Shown: positions 1-9,543, counted from the first letter of the stretch. The stretch: 64,000 nt of DNA from Bacillota bacterium (GCA_017889585.1 JAGFZX010000006.1:34847-98846); one strand, 5' to 3'. Numbers and translations: made by a program. The notes: generated from the letters alone by a model not told the origin.

Positions 1-1
1 C

Positions 2-478
2 GCACATATTTTAGGCTTACCAGAAAGCAGTATTGCAGATATTCGTTTGTTGGCTCATTTTCATGATATCGGCAAAGTGGGAATTCCTGATGACATTCTC
101 TTTAAGGCTGATTCTTTAACACAAGAGGAGTGGGCTGTTATGTATCAACACTGCCAGATTGGTCATCGCATCGCTATGTCTGCTTTAGATTTAGCACCAA
201 TTGCAGATTGGATACTTAAGCATCATGAATGGTGGAACGGACAAGGATATCTTAGTGGCATAGCTGGGGAAAACATTCCCCTTGAGTGTCGAATATTTGC
301 GCTTGCTGATGCCTATGATGCAATGACCAATGACCGTCCTTATCGGAAGGCTATGTCTCATAAAGAAGCAATTGGTGAAATTCTGTACTGTGCTGGGACA
401 CAGTTTGATCCATCTTTAGCAAAGATTTTCGTTGAAATGTTGGAAATGGAATCGGCGATCCATAGAAATGTAAAATAG
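2..478 (+). CDS. HD-GYP domain phosphodiesterase, C-terminal part
   Basis: The reading frame is open from the first bases of the window, so the gene begins upstream and only about 158 residues are seen. The visible part is an HD-GYP domain: the HDIGK metal motif follows a helix, then HHEWWNGQGY, IPLECRIFALADAYDAM and DRPYR in family order. HD-GYP proteins hydrolyse cyclic di-GMP to GMP in the cytoplasm. The usual GYP triplet reads GYL here, a mild deviation. The N-terminal regulatory part (receiver, PAS or GAF) cannot be seen. Two more signalling genes, one with GGDEF-EAL, follow directly, which supports a c-di-GMP role. Confidence 0.9.
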   Translation, partial: AHILGLPESSIADIRLLAHFHDIGKVGIPDDILFKADSLTQEEWAVMYQHCQIGHRIAMSALDLAPIADWILKHHEWWNGQGYLSGIAGENIPLECRIFALADAYDAMTNDRPYRKAMSHKEAIGEILYCAGTQFDPSLAKIFVEMLEMESAIHRNVK

Positions 479-548
479 ATACTGAAGGAGGAGTCTGATA
501 TTGGTCATTTATTAGAGCAGGAATTAATAAATTTTTAGGAGTGGAGAC

Positions 549-3152
549 ATGAAGAATCTGCCATTACAGCGTCAATTTAGATTATGGACGGTTTTGCTTG
601 TTATTGTTCCTAGCCTGCTGATCATGGGAATTTACACTGTCAGCCAGATTTCAGTAGCTAAACAACAAAACTTGGAATTGATCGGACAACGGGTACACTC
701 TCAGGAACGACTAATCGGCTACTGGATGATGGAGCGAGCCCAAAATATTCGTGAGATTAGTCAGAGTGAGGTTTTTCGAACATTGGACGAACAGCGGATG
801 AAACGTGCTCTTTATGTAAAGCAACAGGCCGATAGCAATTTCGATTCTTTATCATATATCAATAAAGACGGTTTTTTAAAAATAACTACCCTCGGTGTAG
901 GAATACAGTATCCATCGGCAGTCGATAAGCCTTATTTTGAGGCAGCGCTGGCGGGAAAAGAATATATTTCTGATGTGGTTATTGGTCGCAACAGCGGCCT
1001 CGCAATCATTAACTTTTCTTGCCCTATTTACGATTACGCCGGGAATTTTCAAGGGGCGATACTTGGATCTATAAGCACAGCAACACTAGAGATACTCTTA
1101 CGTGAGAGTTGGATTGGGCAAACGGGAGAAGTCTTTCTGGTTAATCGGGAAGGTACAATGTTGACAGAGCCACGACATGTTAATATATTAATCGACAAGG
1201 GACTTGTCAAGGATACTGCCAAAATGAAGTTTAAGATTACTAAGAATGCTTTTCGTAATATTCAGCTTGGTCAGTCTGGCACGGCGGAATGGATCGATTA
1301 TCGGGGCAATAAGGTACTGGGAGCTTACCTGGACATGCCTGAGCATAGCTGGACTTTTATCGGTAAGATCGACGAAATGGAAGTTCTTTCTCCTATTTAT
1401 CAGCAGTTGTCGATGATGGCAGTTGGTACATTCATTTTAGTTTTACTGATTCTACCCCTGGCCACGCAAATAACCAACAAAATAAAACAGCCTATAGACT
1501 GGCTGATTGGACAGTCAAATCTGATTGCAGCAGAAGAATATCAAATGGTTGGTAGAGATAATAGCTTAGAAAAAATGCCCCACGAATTAAGGGATCTTTG
1601 CAAAATTTTCGTTCAAATGAGCGGTAAAATCGGAGACACTGTCAGCCTACTTAAAGAGAATGAAGCTAAACTCGAGAATGAGGTGAATCGCCAAACCTGG
1701 GAATTGCGTCAAAGTGAAGGGAGAATTCGCACAATTCTCAACCAGTGTCCTATTGGAATCATAGTAATTGATCGTCAGGGAACAATCGAAGCTGTGAATC
1801 AAGGGTTTATTTGTCTGTTACCAGGCTATACATGGATAGATGTTATCGGTCATTCTTATATGGATGTTGTTGACAAGATAGGGCGAAAGGAAGACACTCT
1901 AATTTATAAGGCTTTACAGGGGAAAGCAACTGTCAATCAGCACTTGTTCGTAGCGGATAGGGAATGGAATGTAAGTGTGACTCCTATATATGATGACGAA
2001 CATATAACTGGTGCTGTGGGCGTATACCTTGACATCACTGATACAAAGCAAAAAGAGCGGGAGCGTATACAGGCACTTACGCGCTTTGAGGTATTATTCC
2101 AAAATAATCTCGCAGCCATGGCGGTAGTGAATCTACCTGACCAAGTGTGTGTTGATGTTAACTTGGCATGGGAGCGCCTTACAGGCTTTAGTCGGGATAT
2201 AGTAATTGGACGCAATGTTACCGAGTTAGGCATAGTAAATCAGAATTCCTCCAATAATCAGACATTATGGCAGGAACTACAAATGAAAGGGTTTGCCAGC
2301 GGAGAATATGATTTGCGGACAAAAAACGGTGAAGATAAAAAGACAATATGTTCGATGATCATCTTAGATGATGAGCAAGAGCAACAGTACCTAGCCACAT
2401 ATATTGACGTAACAGACCAACGCCGCATGGAGGCAGAAATTGCACAATTTGACAGGTTAAATGTGGTTGGGGAAATGGCTGTCGGTATCGGTCACGAAAT
2501 TCGTAATCCCATGACCACAGTGGGCGGCTATTTGCAACTGTTTCAGAGAAAAGCAGAGTTCCTTAAATATCATGAACAGATTAACATTATGATTGAAGAA
2601 TTAGATCGGGCGAATAATATCATAACAGAGTTCTTGTCTCTTGCCAAAGACAAGGCAGTTGAAATGAAATGTGGCAATCTAAATCATGTTATCTATGGCC
2701 TTTATCCACTCATTCAATCAGATGCACTGCGCCGGGGCCATAATATTCAATTAGAGATAGGGAATATACCAGACACTATTTTCGACGAGAAGGACATACG
2801 TCATCTGATTTTAAACCTTGTGCGAAATGGGTTAGAGGCCATGGAAGAGCAAGGTGTAGTTATAATACGGACATTTCTAGAGAACCATCAAATCATATTA
2901 GCTGTCCAGGATACAGGATCAGGTATCTCGGCAGAAATTCTAGCAAAACTGGGCACTCCATTTATGACTACGAAAGATGGGGCAACAGGACTTGGTCTGC
3001 CAGTATGCTTCCGGGTTGCCGATAGGAACAGGGGGAAGATTAGCGTTGATACAGGAAAAATGGGAACAACGTTTGCCGTGAAATTTAGCTCTCCCGAGTA
3101 TGATACTAAAAAATCATCTAATAATGAACAAATGGTGGCGAATGTAAATTAA
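549..3152 (+). CDS. Cache-PAS sensor histidine kinase
   Basis: An 867-residue membrane sensor kinase. A transmembrane helix near residues 14-34, a periplasmic dCache-like domain (about 40-285, with VDKPYFEAALAGKEY and DVVIGRNSG), a second helix near 285-307, a HAMP-like linker, two PAS-like domains (about 395-500 and 510-630), HisKA with phosphoacceptor His649 in GHEIRNPMTT, and HATPase_c (NLVRNGLEAM, DTGSGI, TGLGL). The G2 box is slightly odd: ADRNRGKISV where paralogs have HGGSIEV. Start ATG follows AGGAGTGGAG. The first 365 or so residues are nearly identical in pattern to the next protein. No response regulator is adjacent; it may phosphorylate Spo0F-like or distant partners (inference). 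Confidence 0.92.
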   Translation: MKNLPLQRQFRLWTVLLVIVPSLLIMGIYTVSQISVAKQQNLELIGQRVHSQERLIGYWMMERAQNIREISQSEVFRTLDEQRMKRALYVKQQADSNFDSLSYINKDGFLKITTLGVGIQYPSAVDKPYFEAALAGKEYISDVVIGRNSGLAIINFSCPIYDYAGNFQGAILGSISTATLEILLRESWIGQTGEVFLVNREGTMLTEPRHVNILIDKGLVKDTAKMKFKITKNAFRNIQLGQSGTAEWIDYRGNKVLGAYLDMPEHSWTFIGKIDEMEVLSPIYQQLSMMAVGTFILVLLILPLATQITNKIKQPIDWLIGQSNLIAAEEYQMVGRDNSLEKMPHELRDLCKIFVQMSGKIGDTVSLLKENEAKLENEVNRQTWELRQSEGRIRTILNQCPIGIIVIDRQGTIEAVNQGFICLLPGYTWIDVIGHSYMDVVDKIGRKEDTLIYKALQGKATVNQHLFVADREWNVSVTPIYDDEHITGAVGVYLDITDTKQKERERIQALTRFEVLFQNNLAAMAVVNLPDQVCVDVNLAWERLTGFSRDIVIGRNVTELGIVNQNSSNNQTLWQELQMKGFASGEYDLRTKNGEDKKTICSMIILDDEQEQQYLATYIDVTDQRRMEAEIAQFDRLNVVGEMAVGIGHEIRNPMTTVGGYLQLFQRKAEFLKYHEQINIMIEELDRANNIITEFLSLAKDKAVEMKCGNLNHVIYGLYPLIQSDALRRGHNIQLEIGNIPDTIFDEKDIRHLILNLVRNGLEAMEEQGVVIIRTFLENHQIILAVQDTGSGISAEILAKLGTPFMTTKDGATGLGLPVCFRVADRNRGKISVDTGKMGTTFAVKFSSPEYDTKKSSNNEQMVANVN

Positions 3153-3167
3153 TTAAGGAGCCGAGAT

Positions 3168-5804
3168 ATGACGAAACAGACATTAGAGCACCAATTCAAA
3201 TTATGGACGGTTTTGCTTATGGTTGTTCCCAGTTTGCTGATTATGGCGATTTACACCGTTGGTCAAATTACAGTTGCTAAACAGCAAAACCTGGAACTAA
3301 TGCAGCAAAGGGTACATTCCCAGGAGCGACTGATCAACTACTGGATGGGGGAACGGGCTGAAAATATTCGTGAGCTAAGCCATGCAGAGGCTTTTCGAGC
3401 GTTGAATGAACAGCAGATGCAACGTGTTCTTCATTTAAAGCAGCAGGCCGATAATAACTTCGATTCTTTATCATACATACATAAAGACGGTTTTTTTAAA
3501 ATGTCTACCCTCAGTCTAGGAATACAGTACCCGTCAGCAATCGATAAGCCTTATTTTGAAGCCGCTCTGGCGGGAAAAGAATATATTTCAGATGTGGTTA
3601 TTGGACGAAATAGCGGCCAGCCTATCATTAACTTTTCTTCTCCCATTTATGACTTCGCGGGGAATTTTCAAGGGTTGATACTTGGGTCTGTAAGAACAAC
3701 AACTCTAGAAACACTCTTACGTGATAATGGGATTGGCCAAACGGGAGATATATTCCTAGTCAATCGCGAAGGAATGTTTATTGCGGAGCCACGATTTGTC
3801 AATTTGCTAATCGACAAGGGATTTGTCAAGGACACCGCTATAATGAGACTTAAATTATCTGACAATGCTTTGAGCAATATTCAGCTTGGCCAATCTGGCA
3901 CCGCCACTTGGACTACTTACTTGGGAGATAAGGTTTTAGGGGCTTATCATTATATGCCTGAGCGAGGTTGGACGTTAATTGGTAAGATCAATGAAGGAGA
4001 GGTTCTGGCTCCTATTTATAAGCAGTTGGTGATGATGGCCAGTGGCGCCATCTTGTTGATGTTATTGATTCTACCCTTAGCCGAGGTAATCACCAATCGG
4101 ATTAAGTTACCCATTGATTGGCTGATTGGACAGTCGAATTTGGTGGCGATGGAAAATTATGAAATGGTTGGACGAGACAAGTGCTCAGAGAATATATCTT
4201 ATGAGCTAGGAACCCTATGCGAAACTTTTGTCAAGATGAGCCAAAAAATCAAAATCACCATCGTCCTGCTTAAAGAGAATGAAGCTACATTGGAGAGGAA
4301 CATGCAAGAAATCCAGGAGATGAATGCAACTCTGGAAGAAGAGGTAATGGAACGGCAAGCGGCGCAACTGGCACTGGTGAACTTGAATGATGAACTGGAG
4401 AATAAGGTGAGTGAGCGGACGCGCGAACTGCAAGATATGAATGTAGCCTTGGAAGAAGAGATTATGGAGCGTCAGATGGCACAAGAAGCGTTGAACCAAA
4501 AGACAGAAGTAATTCGACAGATAGCCTACTCTGATGTACTTACCGGTTTGCCAAATCGTGTACATCTAAATGAAAGACTTGAGGCGGAAATGGAAAAAAC
4601 TCGTCAAGGCCAGTCGGCAGGTGCCGTGCTATTTATCGATTTAGATGATCTTAAAATGGTAAATGATACTTTCGGTCATACATATGGTGATGCTCTTATC
4701 ATCCTGGCAGGGAAGCGCATTGTGAAGGCAGTGGGGGAGGGTGCTTTTATTAGTCGCATTGGCGGAGATGAGTTTATGGTGATCTTATCTGGTCAATATG
4801 ATCAGAAAAGTATAACCGACACTGCCGATAGAATCATTGGAGCATTCAATCAGGATATGGAGGCACATGGGATTTGCTTCCACATGTCGGCCAGCGCGGG
4901 CATTGCTGTATATCCTGCTGACGGCGATACAACGGAGGAAATCTTCAAAAATGCGGATAACGCTATGTATGCAGCTAAGAAAACTGGCAAAAATTGTTGG
5001 CGTTTTTACGAAGCAACTATGCAGGTGAACGCCTATGATAAGATATTGCTGATCAACAGCCTGCGCCACGCTGTCGAAGGCGGCGAATTATTGCTGCACT
5101 ATCAGCCACAGGTGGGTATCAATGGCATTACCGTCGGATTTGAGGCGTTACTTCGTTGGAATAGTCTAGAATATGGTTCAATATCACCAGCACGTTTTAT
5201 TCCGTTGGCAGAACAAAATGGGCTCATCCAAGAGATTGGAATTTGGGTGCTCAGAGAAGCCTGTCAATTTGCCCGTCGGTTGGCCGATAAGGGATGGGGG
5301 CATCTGCATGTCGCTGTTAATGTATCACCCTGTCAATTATGCGCCGATGATTTCATTCAAAGTGTGCAGGAAGTTCTGCATGATGCTGGTATTGAACCAC
5401 ATCAACTCGAACTTGAGATTACTGAAAATGCGTTGATAGAGTCTCTGGAAGAAAGTACTCACATCCTCGAAAATATAAAATTAATGGGAGTGGGGTTGTC
5501 TCTGGATGATTTTGGGACAGGTTATTCATCCTTAACCTATCTTCAGCGCCTGCCAGTTAGGACTCTAAAAATAGATAAAGCGTTCATCGATATGATCCTG
5601 ACAGGTGGAGCGCAGAAAGCAATTATTGGAACCATTGTAGATATGGCTCACATTATGAAGATGACTGTGGTTGCGGAAGGCGTAGAGACAGAAACTCAAA
5701 TTGATTATTTGGCACAGTGCGGCTGTGACTGCCTCCAAGGATATATTATTAGCCGTCCAGTGCCGGAAGATGAAGCTGTGCGTTTTCTATCTAGGTGTAA
5801 ATAG
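3168..5804 (+). CDS. Cache-GGDEF-EAL cyclic di-GMP protein
   Basis: An 878-residue membrane protein: helix near residues 14-34, dCache-like sensor to about 285, second helix near 286-307, HAMP-like linker, then a coiled coil containing two copies of a unit (EMNATLEEEVMERQ and DMNVALEEEIMERQ), a GGDEF domain (intact GGDEF at 532-536) and an EAL domain (EALLRW at 659, NVSP, ELEITE, DDFGTGYSSL, KIDK, EGVE). Catalytic residues of both domains look complete, so it could both make and degrade c-di-GMP. It starts 15 bp after the kinase gene and shares its sensor half, so both probably respond to the same ligand. Start ATG follows AAGGAGCCGAG. Confidence 0.93.
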   Translation: MTKQTLEHQFKLWTVLLMVVPSLLIMAIYTVGQITVAKQQNLELMQQRVHSQERLINYWMGERAENIRELSHAEAFRALNEQQMQRVLHLKQQADNNFDSLSYIHKDGFFKMSTLSLGIQYPSAIDKPYFEAALAGKEYISDVVIGRNSGQPIINFSSPIYDFAGNFQGLILGSVRTTTLETLLRDNGIGQTGDIFLVNREGMFIAEPRFVNLLIDKGFVKDTAIMRLKLSDNALSNIQLGQSGTATWTTYLGDKVLGAYHYMPERGWTLIGKINEGEVLAPIYKQLVMMASGAILLMLLILPLAEVITNRIKLPIDWLIGQSNLVAMENYEMVGRDKCSENISYELGTLCETFVKMSQKIKITIVLLKENEATLERNMQEIQEMNATLEEEVMERQAAQLALVNLNDELENKVSERTRELQDMNVALEEEIMERQMAQEALNQKTEVIRQIAYSDVLTGLPNRVHLNERLEAEMEKTRQGQSAGAVLFIDLDDLKMVNDTFGHTYGDALIILAGKRIVKAVGEGAFISRIGGDEFMVILSGQYDQKSITDTADRIIGAFNQDMEAHGICFHMSASAGIAVYPADGDTTEEIFKNADNAMYAAKKTGKNCWRFYEATMQVNAYDKILLINSLRHAVEGGELLLHYQPQVGINGITVGFEALLRWNSLEYGSISPARFIPLAEQNGLIQEIGIWVLREACQFARRLADKGWGHLHVAVNVSPCQLCADDFIQSVQEVLHDAGIEPHQLELEITENALIESLEESTHILENIKLMGVGLSLDDFGTGYSSLTYLQRLPVRTLKIDKAFIDMILTGGAQKAIIGTIVDMAHIMKMTVVAEGVETETQIDYLAQCGCDCLQGYIISRPVPEDEAVRFLSRCK

Positions 5805-5876
5805 TAATTGTATTCCTTTTAAGGGATTTGTTTACTTTTCGCAAAGTCTTTCAAGAAATATAGGGGAGGCGATAGT

Positions 5877-6062
5877 ATGGCTGGAGCTCCGATTATTTGG
5901 ATAAATTGTGACAAGAGTGAACAAATAGCGTATTTCAATAATGAATATGTCTTGATAACAATAACCGATATGAAAAAAATATCCCTTGGGGAAACCTTGG
6001 AGGATGCGAAAGAAAAGTTAAAAGAGATTGGTAGATATGATATCTATAAACAGTTAAAATAA
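5877..6062 (+). CDS. Small protein of unknown function (61 aa)
   Basis: A 61-residue ORF with ATG preceded by AGGGGAGG at good spacing and followed at once by a strong terminator, so it looks genuinely expressed, perhaps cotranscribed with the GGDEF-EAL gene 70 bp upstream. Sequence features: IIWINCDKSE near the N terminus and a charged helix (ETLEDAKEKLKEIG) at the C terminus; no signal peptide or membrane helix. I do not recognise the family. Confidence 0.65.
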   Translation: MAGAPIIWINCDKSEQIAYFNNEYVLITITDMKKISLGETLEDAKEKLKEIGRYDIYKQLK

Positions 6063-6081
6063 GAATCATCTAAAAGTCATG

Positions 6082-6104
6082 CGCCCTTCGGGGCGTTTTT
6101 TTTT
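6082..6104 (+). terminator. Rho-independent terminator (TTCG loop)
   Basis: CGCCC stem, TTCG tetraloop, GGGCG stem, then nine T. It ends the unit finishing with the 61-aa gene. A group II intron-like 5' end begins one base after the T run. Confidence 0.9.
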
Positions 6105-6105
6105 G

Positions 6106-6210
6106 GTGCGCCCAGCATGGGCGCTTACTTGTTGTTGAAAGTCTAATACGGGAGTCGATAGTGCTAACCGCTAGCCAATGTCAAGGGTGTCCACAGAGTG
6201 GTGGATGAAA
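6106..6210 (+). mobile_element. Group II intron 5' remnant
   Basis: The sequence starts GTGCGCCCAGC, the typical 5' end of bacterial group II introns, with the GCGCCC/GGGCGC hairpin of domain I, followed by TTGAAAGTC, ATACGGGAGTCGATAGTGC, TAACCGCTAGCC and CAAGGGTGTCCAC, phrases that recur in domain I of clostridial introns. It stops after about 105 bases; no reverse transcriptase and no domain V follow in this orientation. Position directly behind a hairpin and T run matches class C introns, which insert 3' of terminators. It is a dead remnant. Identification rests on memory of intron sequences, not a covariance search. Confidence 0.65.
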
Positions 6211-6211
6211 T

Positions 6212-6280
6212 AGGCGAATCCCTAATGGAATTCGCCCCTCCCCGAACCGTATGGGCATTTTTCGATGGATACGGCTCTCC
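6212..6280 (-). mobile_element. Inverted group II intron-like segment
   Basis: On the minus strand this reads GGAGAGCCGTAT... ...ATACGGTTCGGGGAGGGG, resembling the stretch that follows the reverse transcriptase ORF in many bacterial group II introns. It lies in the opposite orientation to the 5' remnant just before it, and begins with a short hairpin (GGCGAAT/ATTCGCC at 6213-6236). It suggests an internal inversion, or two decayed introns at one site. Confidence 0.45.
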
Positions 6281-6727
6281 ATTCCTATTAAGCTTTCGTT
6301 TAAAGATATTAGATTGATTTACAGCACATCTTACATATGGGAATCTGCCTACGATTAATGCGAATCATATACTCGATGATAAAAGTAATAGCTGAGGACG
6401 TTCATAACAAATGTGTAAGGCAAATGGGCATGAGGGAGGAGACCTTTAGCAAAGAACAGTTAATTGACTGACCGCTCATGAAACTACTTTACAGTATTAT
6501 ATTCTATGACTGATATATTAGTCTTGGGCGTGTATGGAAATATTAGTACGAAAAGTATATATTTTGAGATATATACTTTTTAAAGATTATTTACAATACG
6601 GCAGGAATTGTATTGTTTTATGGGGAAATGATACCAATAGACGCTTGTGAAGGCTAATAAAAATGCTACGAACATGCTTTAGCTTTTGGCTTTGTTTGAT
6701 TTTATAGGGTGAAGGAGAGATATAAAA
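6281..6727. other. Intergenic stretch with one hairpin
   Basis: About 450 bases with no supported gene. The only clear structure is a perfect 12-bp inverted repeat (AAAAGTATATAT / ATATATACTTTT, 6551-6580) with a 6-base loop, terminator-like but without a gene before it; it may be the end of whatever was lost with the intron remnant. The ribosome binding site of the next gene (GGTGAAGGAGA) is at the end. Confidence 0.5.
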
Positions 6728-7369
6728 TTGTTTAAAGTAGTGATATATGTATTAATAAGCATCCTGTTTGTTTTTCCTGTCATGGCAAAGCCTATCTCAG
6801 AAGACACTGAAGCTCTAGCGCAGACAATTTGGAAAGCGCAGACAATAGATGGGTTAAACAATGGTTTATGGGTTATTCCTGAAGTAGCACTTAATGACTA
6901 CTTTTCTAATTCTTTAACTAATGACAAGGTTAAGAACCCAAGATTAAAGTTGCTAGATAATAACAGGATGTATATTACATTTGATAGTAGTATGGGGAGG
7001 GTGGCTCTAAATTGTGAGATTAAGCAGTTTGTTCATAATCAGACTGACTCCTATGTTGAAGTTTATATCCGTGAAAAAAAGCTTGCCGACAAACCCGTTC
7101 TGTCTTGGATGCTCAAATTTGTTAGCCTAGGAGCGATAGCGGATTTGTATGGAAATCCACTAAAGGATGTAAAAGAGGTCGATGCAAAATTCTCTGGTAA
7201 CACACTTAAAGTAAATTTTCGGACACTGGTTGAGAAAACTCTTCTTAATAATGAAATAGGAAGAAAAATTGATATTAGCAGCATAACGACGCGGGAAGGG
7301 ATGTTGGAGTTACACACTAACCTGAAAGCTGCTGATATTTTAGGACTATTTATGGGTCAATCGTTATAG
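6728..7369 (+). CDS. Exported protein of unknown function
   Basis: A 213-residue protein starting at TTG after GGTGAAGGAGA. Residues 1-20 form a signal peptide (hydrophobic core, then VMAKP, likely cleavage after VMA). The rest is a beta-rich, soluble domain with no cysteine pairs or catalytic motif I can name; segments such as MGRVALNCEIKQF and DAKFSGNTLKVNFRTLV resemble lipid-binding or LptA/tubular-lipid-binding style strands, but this is only an impression. Probably periplasmic or cell-surface. It stands alone between two intergenic gaps. Confidence 0.75.
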   Translation: MFKVVIYVLISILFVFPVMAKPISEDTEALAQTIWKAQTIDGLNNGLWVIPEVALNDYFSNSLTNDKVKNPRLKLLDNNRMYITFDSSMGRVALNCEIKQFVHNQTDSYVEVYIREKKLADKPVLSWMLKFVSLGAIADLYGNPLKDVKEVDAKFSGNTLKVNFRTLVEKTLLNNEIGRKIDISSITTREGMLELHTNLKAADILGLFMGQSL

Positions 7370-7733
7370 AAATCTACTGGGAAAATTGTCGGATTCGTAA
7401 AGGGAAACTTATATCTGATGGGGTTTAATACCATTGGATACAAGTTTCTTCTTAATTTCTAATCGGTCTCCAGAGGTCACTGGACATTATGAGGCAATCG
7501 TCTTACCGTTTCCAGGAATACTGCGAGAGGGTAGCTAGCTTTGTCCACGGGTATGCATTGCGACAATCTGTTTTATATCAACTTGCCGACAGAATTCTTC
7601 TACCCTTAAATAGCTCAACCCAAGGAGTCAAGGAACAGCTTTAATTTCAATTATGCTATTTTAATAAGTTTCTTTGATTCTCATGTTTCATAGAAGAACG
7701 ATTAGAAGCATATATCTAATTTGGGTGATTTAT
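7370..7733. other. Intergenic stretch, nothing recognised
   Basis: About 360 bases between the exported protein and the amidase. No terminator, long frame or repeat stands out. The amidase ribosome binding site GGGTGA lies at 7723-7728. Confidence 0.5.
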
Positions 7734-8411
7734 TTGAAAATGTTTGTAAAAATTATCATTGTGATCAGTCTTATCTTAGGGGCGACATGTAATGACACTA
7801 AAGCAGAAGGGGATCCAGAGGTTGTTGATCGTCCGATTTTGATAACACCGCACCGGATAGATTTAATCCGTGAGTATAGTAGCATTCATTATGGGGGAGT
7901 GATCGAAAACATAATTCCAGGGGCTATTGTAGTGCATTGGACCGCGTCGAATAGTTGCGAAAGCACCTACGATTATTTTTATCCAGAGGAGACTCGTGAT
8001 GAAGAGATGAGAAGCTGCGGGAAGTTAAATGTTGCATCCCACTATCTTGTCGATCGTGATGGGACGATATATCAACTTACACCTGATAACCTTCTAAACC
8101 GACATGCAATCGGACTAAACTGGTGTGCAATCGGCATTGAAAATGTGGGAGGTGTAAACGATAAGGAAGATCTTACTGATGAACAACTTGCTGCCAATGA
8201 AATAATTATTCGTCACCTTATAAAGAAGTATCCAACGATCAAATATGTATTCGGTCATTATCAGCAGGAGTATGCAAAAACCGTGGGCATATGGCGTGAG
8301 AATATTCCTGATTACTTTGCTGAGAAACCAGATCCTGGACCAGTTTTTATGTCCAAGGTTTATTTTGCAATAAGAGACCTCCCGATTGTGGGATTCCCTG
8401 TAAGCTATTGA
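7734..8411 (+). CDS. N-acetylmuramoyl-L-alanine amidase (Amidase_2), exported
   Basis: A peptidoglycan amidase of the T7-lysozyme/PGRP fold. Zinc ligands expected for the family are visible: His in IVVHWTAS, His in FGHYQQEY and Asp in PDPGP near the C terminus; SHYLVDRDGTIYQL, RHAIG and IGIENVGG are also typical. I chose TTG at 7734, 5 bases after GGGTGA, giving a short signal peptide (FVKIIIVISLILGATC); the Cys could mark a lipoprotein, though it is not a perfect lipobox. A longer frame from 7674 exists but its first residues are implausible. It cleaves the bond between MurNAc and the stem peptide; role could be wall turnover or spore-related lysis. Confidence 0.88.
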   Translation: MKMFVKIIIVISLILGATCNDTKAEGDPEVVDRPILITPHRIDLIREYSSIHYGGVIENIIPGAIVVHWTASNSCESTYDYFYPEETRDEEMRSCGKLNVASHYLVDRDGTIYQLTPDNLLNRHAIGLNWCAIGIENVGGVNDKEDLTDEQLAANEIIIRHLIKKYPTIKYVFGHYQQEYAKTVGIWRENIPDYFAEKPDPGPVFMSKVYFAIRDLPIVGFPVSY

Positions 8412-8477
8412 TGGAAGTTTTGATTATTGCTTATAACGGGTAGTAAAGTAATAATCGATTTTTTTTTAGCAGCACAC

Positions 8478-8526
8478 AAAAACCTCTTATGGTAGGCAGT
8501 TTTCCTATCACAGGAGGTTTCTTTTT
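8478..8526 (+). terminator. Rho-independent terminator
   Basis: AAACCTC / GAGGTTT outer stem with an inner GGTAG / CTATC stem, then CTTTTTA. It ends the amidase transcript. Confidence 0.8.
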
Positions 8527-8720
8527 ATAAGCTTGCCTCTAATTGTATCCATCATCCAAGAGGTTTAATGAATATAAGTAAATTATGATACATAGATTGA
8601 ATAAGCCAAAATAAATGATGGAATTATACCATGTTAATATTGGAGGTGCATCGGCTCTGTGATCGGCGGGATTTTAATACTCGTGGTGAGATAACATAAG
8701 TTGGAAGGAGGGACATCAGT

Positions 8721-9518
8721 ATGCAATACTGTACAAAATGCGGGACTTCCATGTCTGATGATGCAGGTTTTTGTTCGACTTGTGGTCACAAAATCAACGG
8801 GGGAGCAACAACAGCCCAGACACAAAGCGGAACGAATCTGTCAGGCCATGGTAAGCATCAGCAATATGATTCGATGGTGCCAGGAACTTTAACGACTATA
8901 GGCACCAAACATGCAGTATGGTGGGGAGTCGGAATCCTTGGGGTGCTAATAGTGGCAGGAATAGTCGCGTTTTTTGTGACGCAAGTTACTAAGCCTGCTC
9001 CTCAGCCTGCTTCCCAGCCGCAGATTATTCAAAAAAATGAAACGAAAGATCCTATACCCGCGCAGCCTTCCCAAGCTGTTACAGGTGTGATACCCAATTC
9101 GACAGTGAGTGCCAACGCCCTCGCTGATTTTCGCATCTATGTTCAGGCCAAAGAAAGGCTTAATACGGAAATCATTGCTTTAGCTACTCAGGTCAATGGT
9201 CGTTTGAATCAGACTGGCACGCTGCGATATTCCCAAGATTTAAGAAATAGAGCCCGATTATTAATAAATGATATTACGCAATACAGCAGTAATTTATCGG
9301 GAAGAAACTATCCACCAGAGTTTCAAGGTGCTAAGTCATTGTTACTGCAATTATTCGATCTAGAAACAACCCGGGCGAGAAGTCTATATAACGGTTTGAT
9401 AGAAGGAATAAATGACCAGGATTATCAAAGCTCTTTTTCTGTGGGAACCAGGGCAGCATATGAGTTTGACGATATGAATGCAAGGTTTGTTCAAGAATAC
9501 GGCTTATTAGATAAATAG
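8721..9518 (+). CDS. Zinc-ribbon membrane protein
   Basis: 265 residues. An N-terminal zinc ribbon (CTKCG at 4-8, CSTCG at about 18-22), a polar linker, one transmembrane helix (about 73-92, GVGILGVLIVAGIVAFF), a proline- and glutamine-rich linker, and a helical extracytoplasmic domain of about 130 residues. The layout is of the zinc_ribbon_2 plus single-TM proteins common in Firmicutes; function unknown. ATG follows AAGGAGGG. It is cotranscribed, 25 bp upstream, with another zinc-ribbon gene. Confidence 0.85.
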   Translation: MQYCTKCGTSMSDDAGFCSTCGHKINGGATTAQTQSGTNLSGHGKHQQYDSMVPGTLTTIGTKHAVWWGVGILGVLIVAGIVAFFVTQVTKPAPQPASQPQIIQKNETKDPIPAQPSQAVTGVIPNSTVSANALADFRIYVQAKERLNTEIIALATQVNGRLNQTGTLRYSQDLRNRARLLINDITQYSSNLSGRNYPPEFQGAKSLLLQLFDLETTRARSLYNGLIEGINDQDYQSSFSVGTRAAYEFDDMNARFVQEYGLLDK

Positions 9519-9543
9519 TAAGAAGAATAGGGGGTGATAGGTT

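Noticed and set aside
8634..8700. Possible tail of a lost membrane gene (GSVIGGILILVVR-stop) before the zinc-ribbon gene
   Set aside because: Too short and without a start; cannot be separated from chance.
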